This document shows, in pieces, positions 9,169 through 20,212 of a stretch of DNA of 26,630 nt. Both the position numbers and the translations under genes were made by a program. Source of the DNA: Entophlyctis helioformis. Its lineage: Eukaryota > Chytridiomycota > Chytridiomycetes > Chytridiales > Chytriomycetaceae. The stretch is taken from contig JAHLKH010000270.1 in the NCBI GenBank assembly GCA_025526915.1, positions 1-26,630 on the forward strand. The letters run 5' to 3'. The notes under the pieces were generated by a model. That model was not told the origin of the DNA and made no database searches. It worked only from the letters and a program-made list of their open reading frames with translations. Position 1 is the stretch's first letter. Each line of letters opens with the position of its first letter.

Positions 9169-12100
9169 TTACTTGTGTTTCTTGTTGGCTTTGCTGCGCG
9201 AATAGGTGCGGTTGCCTGCAGCGTCGCCAGACGCCGCACCACCATGGCCGCGACCCTTGCCAGAGCCAGCACTGGACCCAGTGTGCGCCGCCTTGATCAC
9301 GCCACGGAACCCTTCGTCCAGCTTGGTCGACTTGTGCATGTTGCCCACGACATGGCCACTGAGCGGGATGTACGCATGCGGTGCAGGCATGCCAGCCTTT
9401 TTGATATCGCCGCGCGCGCGCTTGGCCTTGTATTGCCGTCCAAGCATGCGGTCCACCTCGGCACGGTCTTGCTGCGTGTGCGTCTTGCCCTTGCCGGAGC
9501 TCTGGCCCCAGCGGCCGCTGCCCACCGTGCCGTTGCCGTTGCCCAGGTTGCGCTGGTGCGGCTTGGCCGTGTGGTTCTGGGCATGGTCGTCGTCCTCGTC
9601 CATGGCATCCTCATCGCGCTTGCGCTTGTCCACAAACTTGATGCGGCCGTCGGCCATGCGCGTAAACGCCGTCTCGCTCTCCAGCGACTGCTTGTAGTAG
9701 TCTTCTTGTCTGGGCCGCTCGCCGGCATCGTCGCTGTCGCTGGCGTCGCCGTCCTCCTCGTCGCGGATAATAAGGCGGCCCTCGGGTGTCGCTTTAAAGT
9801 CCTTGCGACGCGCGTCGGTGCCAGCTGCAGAGCCGGCAGCAGAGCCTCGCGCACGGCCGACACGGCCGCTTGCTGCGCCGGCTGCAGACACCTTGGACAC
9901 AATGTCCGTGTCCAGAAAGTCGACAATGTCCTCGTCTTCGCGGATGCGTGCACCGCGTGCGCGCACCTTGCGCGTCTCGCCGCGGAACTGCTCGGGCAAG
10001 TACGAGTCGTCGTCGTCGCTGTTGCGTCCGCCACGGCCGCCCTCGCCGTCCGAGTCCGAGCCAAGCTCGCTGTCGCTGCCGTGCATGACGCTCTCAAAGC
10101 CCTTGCTCTTGGCCTGCTGGATCGAGCGACGGGCAGCAGCCGCCGGATCGTCGTTGGCATCCACGTCGTCGCCCTGCTCGCCGCGCTTGCCCTGACTGGC
10201 CTTTTGCTTCTTGAGCCGCTCGCGGCGCTTGCGGATGTTGGCCACAAGCTTCTGGTCGGCCTCGGGCACAAAGCCTTCGACGGCCTCGAGCGAGAACCGG
10301 CGGATGAGACGCTCAAAGATGTGGCGGACCTTGGACTTGAAGTGCGACTTGTGGTCGTGCGAGTGCTCGAGGATCTTGACAATCACCGTCTCAAGGTCGT
10401 CTTCGAGCAGCTCCTGCGGCAGACACACGATCGCGACCTTGATGAAGCCCAGGGCGGCCTTGACGACCTCCTTGTTGCGCGACTGCATGACGAGCATGAC
10501 CGTGCGCAGAAGCTCCGTCACCATGCCAGAGTCGAGCGAGTCGGCGAATTCAAACAGCAGACGCGCCAGACTGTTGATCGACGCGCTCTGCATGTGCGCA
10601 GTCGTGCTGGCAAGACCGGCAACCACCATGAGGAAGAACTCGCGGAGCGTCAGCTCGCCTTGGTGCTCGGGCTGGTCCTGGTTCTCGTCGTCGTCGTCGT
10701 GCTCGTCCTTCATGCCCTCGTCGTCACTGTCGATACCGCTCTTGGCAAGCGCATTGGCGAGCGTCGCGCTGCGAGCGTTGGTCTTGCTGGGCGACGACAT
10801 GTCCATGGCGCTGTCCGCCATCTGGCCTTGTGCAAGCATCTGTCTGCCCATGGCAACCAGGCAATCGTAACCAGCCTCGCGCGACTTCTCGCTGGCTTCC
10901 TTGGTGGCCAGAATGACCTCGGGCAGGGCTGCGGGGATGGCCTGCAGCAGAATCTGCTTGTCAACCAGCGACTCGCACAGGTACTGGATGACACGGATAC
11001 GCGATCGCTTGGTGCCCGACGTGGCCCTGGAAACGACCGTCTCGTCGAAAAGACGGTTGTAAAAGGCGGCCTGGTCATATGCGGTCGGCGGGAGTGTCTG
11101 CAGCAGGAGCAGCAGCGCCTTGTACGTCTTCTTCTGGAGCGTCGCGTCGGGGTCGGCCATCTGATCAACAAGCATCTTGAAGAAGAACTGGAGCGGGGAC
11201 GTGGTCGACGCCAGCTGTGCCTCGTCGGCAGGAAGGAACGGAACAAGGAGCAGCGTCAGGTCAAGAATGGCGTACATGCGCAGACGCTCCATCTCGAGAG
11301 CAGGTCCGTCACGGTCGGTCTGCATGCCACTGTTGCTGTTGCCGCTCTTCTTGCTAGCGGCCTGGATCTCGGTCTGCTTCTCCAAGAACGACTTGATCAT
11401 GGTCATGAAGTAGTCGGCAACCGCCTTCTTATCAGCGATCAGAAGGAACGCGCGGATCGTCGACTCGTAGCGCTGCATCTCGCGCTCGTGCAGGACCTGG
11501 AGAGCCTGGCCCTTGGCCTTGGAGGCGTCATGGACAGAGGGATCAATAGTCGTGTAGTTGTTGCATAGAGCACTCAGGAAGCGGTTCGAGTAGACGGCAA
11601 TCTTGCGCAGCGCAGACTTGGCCTTGCTGCTGGCATCGGTGCGCCAGGCCGTCGAGACTGTGTCTTCGTCGCTGTCAACCTCAAGGTTGGCCAGGTGGTT
11701 GAGCGTGGTGATCAGCGCCTTGAGACCCTCGCACACGACAGGGCGGAAGTCGTGCTTTGACGGCAGGTTGGGGAATGCCTGGTCGGGCGACGTCTGCAGA
11801 AGACGGCCAATGTGCGGGGCAAGCTTTGCAAACTGGCTGCCAACATCGGCGGGAAGCGAGGCGCAGATGAGCGGGAAGAGATCAAAGATCTGAATGCCAA
11901 GCGTCTCGAACAGCTTGGCCTCGACTTGCTTGCTCTCGGTCCACGAGCGGCCGGCCTTTTCCAGCAGGCGGGTCGCAAGCGGCAAAAGAGTCGTGAGGAA
12001 GAACTCGAGCGTGTGTGTGCCAAAGAGACGCGAGGGGGTCCACGTTGACGGCGCCATCTGGACCTTGAGCGCGTCGTTGAAGGACGACAGCAGGTACGGT

Positions 12101-14040
12101 CTGCGAGGCTGTGTTGGCAGCTCGTTCTCGATGTTGAGAGGGACAATGTCGACAAAGGCAGCCATGCCCAGAGACTGGATGGCCACGTTGATGGCGCGGG
12201 CGAGCTCGTCCTTGTACGGGAAGCTGCTTCCATAGGCAGGATCGTCACGGAAGCCGAACATGGCAGTGACAATCGGCGTGACGAAAGAAGGCGCAGCAGG
12301 TGCGACACGCTCAATGAGAGATGCTGCAATGTGGAGCACGTAGCCCCAGGTGTCGCGGAAGTGGATGCTCGTAAGGGCCTTGTTGATGGTTGCGATCATG
12401 GTGTTGAGCGGAGCGTCGTCCTGGACAGCGGCATCGACCATGGTGTTGCTGACGGCCTGGTTGGCGAGGACAGACAGCAGGATTGTGGCGCGCTGCAGAA
12501 TGGCCGGCTTGACAGCGAGGCCCTTGGAGAGGAGAGTGGAAAAGATGCGGTCAAAGACGGATGCGACAAGGCTCGGGAACTCGACCGTGCAGAACTCTTT
12601 GACGGCCGCGTCTTCCTCTTCCATGGATCCGGCTTGCACAGCAAGGTCGTGCTCGCGCACAGAATCAGACAGACGAACGAAACCGTCTGCAATGAGATTG
12701 AGCCAGGCTGGAGTAAGGGCGGCATCGTTCTGGTACGGGGTGATCTGGAGCAGCTGCTTGACAACCGACGCAAGCAGGGGCATCTCGAGATGGGCATGGG
12801 ACCCGCTGGACTCGTCTGAGCTGAGCAGCGCGTCAAAGACCTGGAAGACCCACTGCGTAATGACCGTGTTGCCGACACGCGACGAGCGCACCGGCAGGGC
12901 CAGAAGAACAGCACTGAGCTTCTCCAGACGCTGGTGGATCTTGTCGCTGCGAGCCTGTGCGGCAAAGACGGCAATGACCGACTTGATGAACACGAGCGAG
13001 TAGAGAACCTTTTGCTCAACTTCGGTGCGGTCGGCATCGGCAGCTGAGCCAGAGGTGGCGGCCGACACGCTCACAAACTCGTTGACCAGCTGCGCGCAGA
13101 ACTCGATGGTGCGCGGCGTGGCTGGGTGGGAGAAGGACGGCGGCGGAGCCGAAAGAAGTATTCTGCGGATGGCTTCTCCGGCGATCTTGCGCACCTTGGG
13201 GCGGTTGTCGATGGTGAAGAGCAGCAGAGTCTCGTGCAGCTTCTTGCACATCTGGTTGGACGTCCACGTGGCGCTGTCCTGGGCAACGAGCAGAAACTCT
13301 GCGCACGAGATGGTGGCGCGAACGAGCGGCGCTTCCTCGTCGTGGGAGTCGAAGAGAGCGTCAAAGATCTGTGCAATCTGCTCGAACTTGAGGCGGAGGA
13401 CGCCTTGAGGGATTCTGTGTGTGCACCCGTCAGCCGCAGCACATGCACGGCTGTTGCGGCAACCAGGCGACAGACGCACCTTGGGAACACCATGGCGAGA
13501 AGGTACGAGGCAGCAGCCAGCACGCTGTCCGAGGATCCGTCGGCCATGTCTTCCGAGGCCTCGCGCTGGAGCTGGCCTTCGATCATGCTCATCTGTTGCC
13601 ATGTTGATTACCACAAGCCGTTGAGCACGCAAGGACGATGACGGATGGATGGATGGGTGGATGGAAGCACCAGCAGAAGCGATCAGCCCGGTGCACGGCA
13701 CAGCAGGCGGATACGAGCATATGCTGCTGGGCAGCAGCAACAGCAGCAGGGCCATCTCACCAGAGCGCCAAAGTAGGCAAGCGGCACGAGCTGTTCGCCC
13801 TGCTCGACAATGGTCTGCTCGACCGCAGCCAGAAGAACGGCAATCTGTGCAAACCAGCCCGCATCGCAACAGTGTCAGCAAGAGCAGCCCCGAATGCAGC
13901 TGCCACTACGGCGGCCGGCGTGCAGCCAGGCGGGCAGACCGCCAGGCACACAGGCATGTGGCCTCTGTGCATCGGCGCACCTGCCGTTGGTTCTCGAGCC
14001 CCGACGACGTCTGCGTGCGCACTCGGCCGAAAATGTCCAT
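9169..14040 (-). CDS. RRP12: Ribosomal RNA-processing protein 12 (RRP12), HEAT-repeat
   Basis: Exons on the minus strand are 13981-14040, 13761-13844, 13480-13592 and 9169-13414; phases agree and give about 1,500 residues (yeast and human proteins are about 1,230-1,300). The N-terminus spliced from the three small exons reads MDIFGRVRTQTSSGLENQRQ, then IAVLLAAVEQTI and LAYFGAL, which matches the conserved RRP12 start better than the long unspliced reading. Alpha-helical HEAT-type repeats follow. The NUC173-like region is at about residues 450-650 (around VDIVPLNIE), an acidic patch at about 995-1010, and a basic, Ser/Asp-rich tail ends in RSKANKKHK. RRP12 is a nuclear/nucleolar factor for export and maturation of pre-40S and pre-60S particles. 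Intron 2 contains a GGAT tetranucleotide repeat. Its start lies 150 bp from that of the acyltransferase gene. Confidence 0.93.
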
Positions 14041-14190
14041 GTGTGTGTCGAGAAAAAAAATGAGACAACAAAATCAAACTTCACAAGCCCAGCATTGGCC
14101 AACCAGCGGCCGACTCTCGGCGCAGCCAATCAGCGCACGAGTCTCACAGGAGAACACAGCCGGCGACTTGCCGTACAAGTCATCAGGCTG
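14041..14190. promoter_or_regulatory. Divergent promoter between RRP12 and acyltransferase gene
   Basis: The 150 bp between the two divergent start codons contain two CCAAT pentamers in opposite orientation: ATTGG at 14094-14098 and CCAAT at 14126-14130. There is also an A-run at about 14053-14060. CCAAT boxes are typical binding sites of the HAP/NF-Y complex, so both genes may share them. Function is inferred from position. Confidence 0.5.
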
Positions 14191-16074
14191 ATGAGTCGAG
14201 GATACACAGCAACGTCTCGGTCGTCGTCGCCAGCATCCTCGGACACCACTGTGCACGGCATGCAGGGTGTTTACATGCAAGAGCAGCTCTACGGAGACTT
14301 TGCATCGATGGACAAGGACACAGGCGCAGACATGCCCCCGAGCTTCGTTGACAAAGTGTTGCCGTTGGCTGTGGCAACACCGCCTGAACCGGCTGCTGCG
14401 CCAGCTTCCAGAGCTGTCAAGCAGCCAGTTGCCTCGGCCGGCAAGCTCGCCCACTTTGACGGCCTGCGTGGCATTGTGGCCATGACGGTCGTCTACATCC
14501 ACTTCTCCAACACCTTCTCCAAGGAGCTCTACGACGTAAGCAACGCTTGGTGCACTTGATGCGCAGTTGATGCGCTTGATGCTCGATGTGTTTTGCGCCA
14601 CGCCAACTGAAACGTCAAACATTGCGCCGATCACAGTTGATCCATTTTTATCAATACCGCAGCTGCAGGTCAGTTTGGGCCGCATGCAAGCGAGCATCAT
14701 CTGCTGTGTGCATCATCTGCTGTGTGCATGCCGCTAACCTTGGCTGCATTGCTTGCTGCACAGTGTGCCCATGTTCTTCATCCTGAGTGGGCGTGTCATT
14801 TCCGTTTCGGTCCTTCGTTCTGGCAACATGCGCCAGCTGGCATCTGCCATCATCCGCCGTCCGTTCCGTCTCTTGATCCCGCTGATGGTCGTGACGATGA
14901 TGGACTATCTCTTCTTCCAGATCAGTGCGTGCACTTGCGTGCGTCCGTGTGTCCGTCTCGACTCGATGCTGACGTAATGGTCTCCAACAGAGTCGATCCC
15001 GTCGCTTAGCTCAGCCATCACCGCGCCAATCTTCTTCATGGTGAGCGCGCCTCGGGCACTGCCAGCATCTTCTGAGTACTGACAACAGCTGTGTGGCACC
15101 AGTTCAACGATGGCAGCCGTGACCTTCTTGCCGGTCCTGCCTGGACCCTCGGCATCGAATACCTCGGATCCAACGTTGTCTACTTTCTCACGTTCTTCCT
15201 GATCCAGTTCCCCAACAACCCGCGTGCCCGCTACACGATCCTCGGTGTCGCATTCTGCTGGTACCAGCTGACGTGCAGCTGGAACACGCACTTTGTGATT
15301 GGTCTTGCCTTTGCCGATCTCGCCCAGCATGGATACATGGCCCGGTTCAAGGCGTGGCGATTTGCATGGGTCGTCCAGCTGTTCCTGGCCGTCATTGGTG
15401 TCGCAGTCTCGTTCAAGATCCCCTTTTTGAACTGGAACCTGGTCGACGCGTTCGAGACCATCCCGCGCAGCTACCAGATCGCCAACGGCGTGTTTGGTAT
15501 CCCAGAGTCTGGCTGGAACCCCCACCTGCAGATCATGATCTACTGCAGCTGCTTCATGTTCTTGCTCGAGACGGTCGACTGGATGCAGTGGTTCTACACG
15601 CTCGCGCCGTTCCAATTCTTTGGACACATTTCGTTTGCCATCTATCTCTTCCACGACTACTGGATCGGGCTGTTCCGTCCTTTCCCGTTCGTCGACATGC
15701 TCACAACGGACCGCTACTTGTTCATCCTCACCTCGGTTGTCCTCTGGTCGCTGCCGCTCCTCATCTTTTCGTACCTGCTTGTTGATGTCATTGACATGCC
15801 AAGTGTCAAGGTTGGACGCTGGCTCGAGCGTATCTTCATCACCGAGCCATGGGACGGCAGCCTCAACACGCTCTTCAAGTTTGAAGCGCCAAAGCCGGCC
15901 GCCAAGCCGTCCGTGTCGATCTTTTCGCGTATCACGGCGTACCTGCCAGCATCGGTTCGGCCTCTCCGTTCGACGACCCTGGGCTCCATCTCCAACTTTT
16001 TGGCCGCCAGTTTCCCTGAACGCGCCAACAACACTACAAACACATACGCACAAGTCAAGCCAACGGACGTCTGA
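14191..16074 (+). CDS. Acyltransferase 3 family integral membrane protein
   Basis: Five exons in phase (14191-14535, 14637-14668, 14764-14924, 14991-15040, 15103-16074) give 519 residues. The ATG at 14191 opens a Ser/Thr-rich soluble N-terminus of about 85 residues. The family signature follows: HFDGLRGIVAMTVVYIHF (about residue 88), with the conserved His in a membrane helix, then PMFFILSGRV, RRPFRLLIPL and, near the end, FGHISFAIYLFHDYW. About ten hydrophobic segments can be seen, as in the acyltransferase-3/OafA-type family, which moves acyl groups onto sugars or other small molecules across a membrane; the substrate is unknown. The acceptor of exon 5 is the second AG after the branch-like TACTGAC; the nearer AG would break the frame. 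The second exon is only 32 nt. The gene ends 129 bp from the end of the convergent phosphatase gene. Confidence 0.9.
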
Positions 16075-16203
16075 TCGTCATCTTATAGTTCTTGTGCTCT
16101 CTTGTTGTCCTGCTAAGCAATACATTGTTTTCATCCAACTCAACAACTTGAAATGGCCTCGTCACAGTGCAACGGAAGAGCACCCGCTTTCATTGACTGC
16201 CCG

Positions 16204-17311
16204 TCAGTCAAACGCAGGCAGCCCAAACTTGGACGGATCAAAGTGCTCGAGCGACGTGACCACATGGCACCGAGCATGCAGACTGTCGTCTGCCTGCAGG
16301 TTGGGATCGGGGACCCACACAACCTGCATCTGTGCTGCAAGGCCAGCCAGCACGCCCGGAACCGAGTCCTCAAACACCAGACACGTCTGCGGGTTGGTGA
16401 GGTCGTTTCCGATCTGGCGCGCAGCGACCTGGAAAATGTCCGGTGCGGGCTTGCCGTTCTTGACACGCTCGTCGTTGCCGACAACAACGTGGCCGTCAAA
16501 GAGGTCAAAGAGGTCCTTGTTGTTGCGCGTCTTGAGCTCGAATGCGTCCGCGTGCGACGATGTGGCCACCTGGAAGCATTGTACGGTCAGTTGGGCGATC
16601 GGCTGGATAGCATATGCGGGCAGGCTATCATGCAACGTACGATGATGGGGATGCTGTGCTTCTTCAGGTGGGTGATGAGGCGCACCACGCCTGGAAGCGG
16701 CTTGCAGAGCGGGAATCGTGCCAGCTGTTGGCAGTGCATGCGGTTGGTTAGCAGCCTTGGCGTGATGATGCGGCCGCCTGCTGCAACTTACATGGCCAGC
16801 GTTGCGCTCCGCAAGGTACTCCTCGGGCGTCAGAGGGATCTGCAGCGCCTCCACGAGGATCTGGGCTGCCTGTCTCCAGCAAGACGAGCCGTTAGTTTGG
16901 ACCATCCAGACCGATCGAGTCACTTGAACGCACATCCTTCTGGTTGCGGCCCATCATCCGGGACTTGAGCGTCCAGTCGTATGTCTTGCCATAGCGGGAC
17001 ACAATCTCCTGTGTCACTTCGGTGTAGACCCTCTCGGTGTCCTGTCCGTCGCAGTGCAGCACATCACAGCACATCAAAGCACGGCAGATGTACCTGTCAG
17101 CGGTCGGGCGGCCTCAACGTCTGACAGCGTCCACACATACCAGCAGTAACCTGTTCAGCGCCAGAACAGATGCCATGGACATGTCAAGCGTCTGTCAGTG
17201 CCGCTCAATCCTGACGTCTGCACGCTCTACATGCTCTGCATGCGCTGCATGCTGTCTTGTGTCGCCATCTCACCCGTCCATGTCGAACAGCACATGTGTG
17301 ACGGCGGTCAT
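16204..17311 (-). CDS. HAD-family phosphatase, HDHD1 / pseudouridine-5'-phosphatase-like
   Basis: Six exons in phase (17274-17311, 17141-17150, 16934-17041, 16792-16869, 16641-16724, 16204-16569) give 227 residues, almost the length of human HDHD1. HAD motif I is FDMDGLLLDTE at residues 9-19, with the nucleophile and acid/base Asp in DMD. Motif II is in VATSSHADAF, motif III is the Lys of NGKPAPDIF, and motif IV is LVFEDSVPG. The helical cap includes YDWTLKSRMMGRNQKD. Such enzymes dephosphorylate small metabolites in the cytosol (pseudouridine 5'-phosphate for HDHD1; sugar phosphates for relatives), so the exact substrate is open. Exon 2 is a 10-nt micro-exon supplying G-LLL of motif I. The start codon is only 38 bp downstream of the COG6 stop codon, on the same strand. 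Confidence 0.9.
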
Positions 17312-17349
17312 TGTCGACAAATAGGGAAAGGGATGATCGTGTATTTGGA

Positions 17350-20202
17350 TCAGCCCTGAAGCGACAGCAGTGTCTCGACTTCCTCGACCGTCCTCGTCAC
17401 AAGCGTCGATGGAAACTCGTACTACTCGCAGCCATGTGTCAGTCCACAGACACAGATGATCGCAGCGCAAGGAAACATGCTCGCCCACCTTGTTTTCTGG
17501 GTCCATAATCTTGCCCACCATCGCCCGATACGTCTCAACAAACTTGCGGAACCCTTGCTGCGTGACCCGTCTGGCAATCTGCACGCTGCTGATCCGCGAG
17601 AGCGTGTCGGCCACATCCACCGTCACCGTCACGAGGAAAATGTCCAGCCGCGACATGGCTTCGGCCACACTGCGTGCATCGGAGCCGCGCGCAAGCCCGA
17701 GCGGCGTTGTGCCTGCGGCCTCCATGTGCTGCACAAGGGATGACAGCCCGGACTGGCGTAGAATGACCGCGTATTGCTCACTAACAAGGACTTCGACTTG
17801 GCCGTCAATCTGCGATTCGAGAACCTGCACCTGTGAGGCTGCAAACGAAAACGCGGCAAGTGCAATCTGTCCGCCGCCATGGTCCGCCATGGTTCCGCAT
17901 GCATGCATGCATGCATGCATACATGCACGAAATGAGCACCAGAAGCTGGCATGATCATGTATACACACACAAGCGTGGGCTCGACTCACCTGGATGTGGT
18001 ACAGACAGTTCACCATGTAGATCGCGCTGTCCAGCGGCTTGAGATGACTCGATCCAAGCAGACACATTTGCAGAACAGGGTCCATGAGCGTGCCAATGAT
18101 CTTGCCAAACTCTTGCTCACGCTCCTCCGCGCTAAGCAGCGAGCCGTCATACGACAGCATAATCTCGCGCTGGCCAAAGCAGACAGTCAGTCGTCCATGA
18201 TCGCCACCTTGGCACTGCATTGATGAGCCAATAAGAGAACGCAGTTACCAGTTGTGCGATCGTGTCCTTGACCGCCTGCGGTGGCTGCAGATCCTGCTCG
18301 GGAGACTGGACAAACCGCAGCATGTCGGATGCTTGCGCATTGAGTGTGTCAAAGAACACCTTGAACGCGCTGTCTGTCAGAGCCTCGAGAGACACGGACA
18401 GCTGCGAGAATGTGCCAAGGGTCTTGACCACCGTCTGCGTGTAAAACTGTATCAGGTTGGCAATCCGATACGATGTGATGGGTCCAATGCCAGAGGCCAG
18501 CACTGACTCGACTCGATGCTAAGATAGATGCGCAACCGTTTCCATTGCCAGTTAGAAGTGGGCTTCGCAGAAGGAAAGATGAGGCTTGCTTACTTGCAGC
18601 GGCCGGCAAACACCCTCCAGGTTCTTGTCGAGGATCTGGAGCAGCAACTCTTCGTCTGCTCTGAAGCCATCGATTTCCTCGAGCGGAGACAAGGCCGATG
18701 GCGTTGGGATAGATGCACGTCGGCGGTCTGCCAAACAGAGTCACGATTAGATGTACCTCTCAACGCTGCAACAGGCTGGGCAGACTCACTGAGAGACGAC
18801 GACGATGCAAGACCGAACAGACCCTCGAGCATCTCGCGCTCGCTGACGCACGCCTGGTGGATCCATGCAAGAATGTCGCCAATGTACCGCTGTGCATCGT
18901 GGGCATGGAACTCGATTGGCCGCGGAAATCCGCCAGGCCCGCCAACCGTCAGCGCGTCCTGGAACCCGCGGACAATGGCAGATCGGCGGATATTGGACAC
19001 CTCTTCCATGCACTCTCTGTCGGTCAGGTGTCAGCTGCCATTCAGCCGTATGCGCTTATTGAAAAGAGTGCCAGGCTCAACTGGAACATAATGGGTCTCT
19101 GGCGCAGGGCTTGGATGCCTTGCTTGAGCTCGACCGTGATTTCGGGCAATTCCGTCTTCATCAGCCTGCACTCTGCCTGCGTCCAGCGGAAGAGCCTCTC
19201 AAACGCGGCCTCCTGATACATGTTGGTTGTCGCGATGATCTCCAGTCTGTACGAGCACGAACGCAAGGTTAGAAAAGCCGGCCGACCGTCACCAGCCATG
19301 CCTGACAAACCCAAGTTGCTGGTGGTCCGAGATCAGCAGGGTCTTGCAGTCATCCTGGATCTGCTGCAGGTGCTTGAGGCTCGAAAAGAAAAAGTTGTCG
19401 ACGGTATCGCCAGACGTAGTCAGAGCATGGATCTCTTCGTCCGACAGCGTGAATCGCTTGAGGAACGTGTCGATGATAAACTTGCGCTGCATGCTCAGCT
19501 CGCTGTCGGCGCAGACCGTGCATGTACAGGAGCGAATGAGCCCACGCACGCACGCATGCACGCATGTCATGCAGATCCAAGCCACACAAGGCGTCCATCC
19601 ACAAGTCTGCACCTCTTGGCCTTGAGATCGTGCGTGTGCTTGAGCACAGCGGCGGTGTCGTTGTATGCCGACTTGAGCTGAGCGTCCATCGTCGCACACC
19701 TGTCGCCGATGCCATCGATCTGCTTCTCGATCTCAAGCAGTTGCTGCACCAACGGGCTGTCAGACAACATGCAAGCCGCCATCACGCTAGCTGCTGCTGC
19801 CACCAACACACCTGCTGCACAGTCTCGAATGCCGTCAGGAACCGCTTGTTCACGCCAATGACCCGCTTCTCAATGTCGCTCTTGAGGTTGCGGCGGGAGG
19901 CCGTTGAGTTCTCCTTGTAAAAGGCCGACAGAGCCACCAGCGCCTCCTGCGTCTCTGGCTCGTCCAGCGACTGTGCTCGCACAGCAACGTCATGTGCCGT
20001 TTGGCCAGTGTCAGCTCCCAGACAACAGCCGGACAGCCGGCCAGACGCCGGCGCCGGGGCAGCAGAGACAGTGCAAGCAGCAAGGGCGGTGCCTACTGAC
20101 CAAGTGCAGCATCTTGGCCAGCTTGCGAGACAGCGGGTTGGCCGTCGCAAGCTTGTTCTGCGGCTGCAGCTCATCTGTCGATGCAGACAGCATCGTCGCC
20201 AT
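17350..20202 (-). CDS. COG6: Conserved oligomeric Golgi complex subunit 6 (COG6)
   Basis: Eleven exons keep phase: 20101-20202, 19812-19970, 19613-19743, 19311-19502, 19082-19246, 18790-19016, 18594-18727, 18249-18518, 17990-18169, 17489-17866 and 17350-17421. They give 669 residues (human COG6 has about 657). Recognisable blocks are NPLSRKLAKML near the N-terminus, ALSAFYKENSTASRRNL, FERLFRWTQAECR, the hallmark RRSAIVRGFQDALTVGGPGG followed by FPRPIEFHAHDAQRYIGD, LEGVCRPLQ, and VEEVETLLSLQG at the C-terminus. COG6 belongs to lobe B of the COG tether, which guides retrograde vesicles in the Golgi. The third and ninth exon acceptors were chosen so that phase and family alignment hold (CAA at 19743, CGC at 18169). 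Intron 9 has no in-frame stop and carries an ATGC repeat. A DNA transposon lies 10 bp upstream of the ATG. Confidence 0.93.
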
Positions 20203-20212
20203 GTTGAACGGA

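Noticed and set aside
9175..11568. 797-codon open frame on the plus strand
   Set aside because: It lies wholly antisense to RRP12 exon 4; its Leu/Val/Arg-rich composition is the mirror of GC-rich coding DNA and shows no domain.
13415..13881. N-terminal extension of the RRP12 open frame without splicing
   Set aside because: It translates introns (poly-Leu, SIHPSIHPS microsatellite); the spliced reading with three small exons matches the conserved RRP12 start and keeps phase.
14905..16053. 382-codon minus-strand frame
   Set aside because: It is antisense to the acyltransferase exons, crosses their splice sites and has a charged, repetitive composition without motifs.
17896..17926. Repeated GCATGC run considered as a CRISPR-like or binding-site array
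   Set aside because: It is a simple ATGC tetranucleotide microsatellite in an intron, without spacers.
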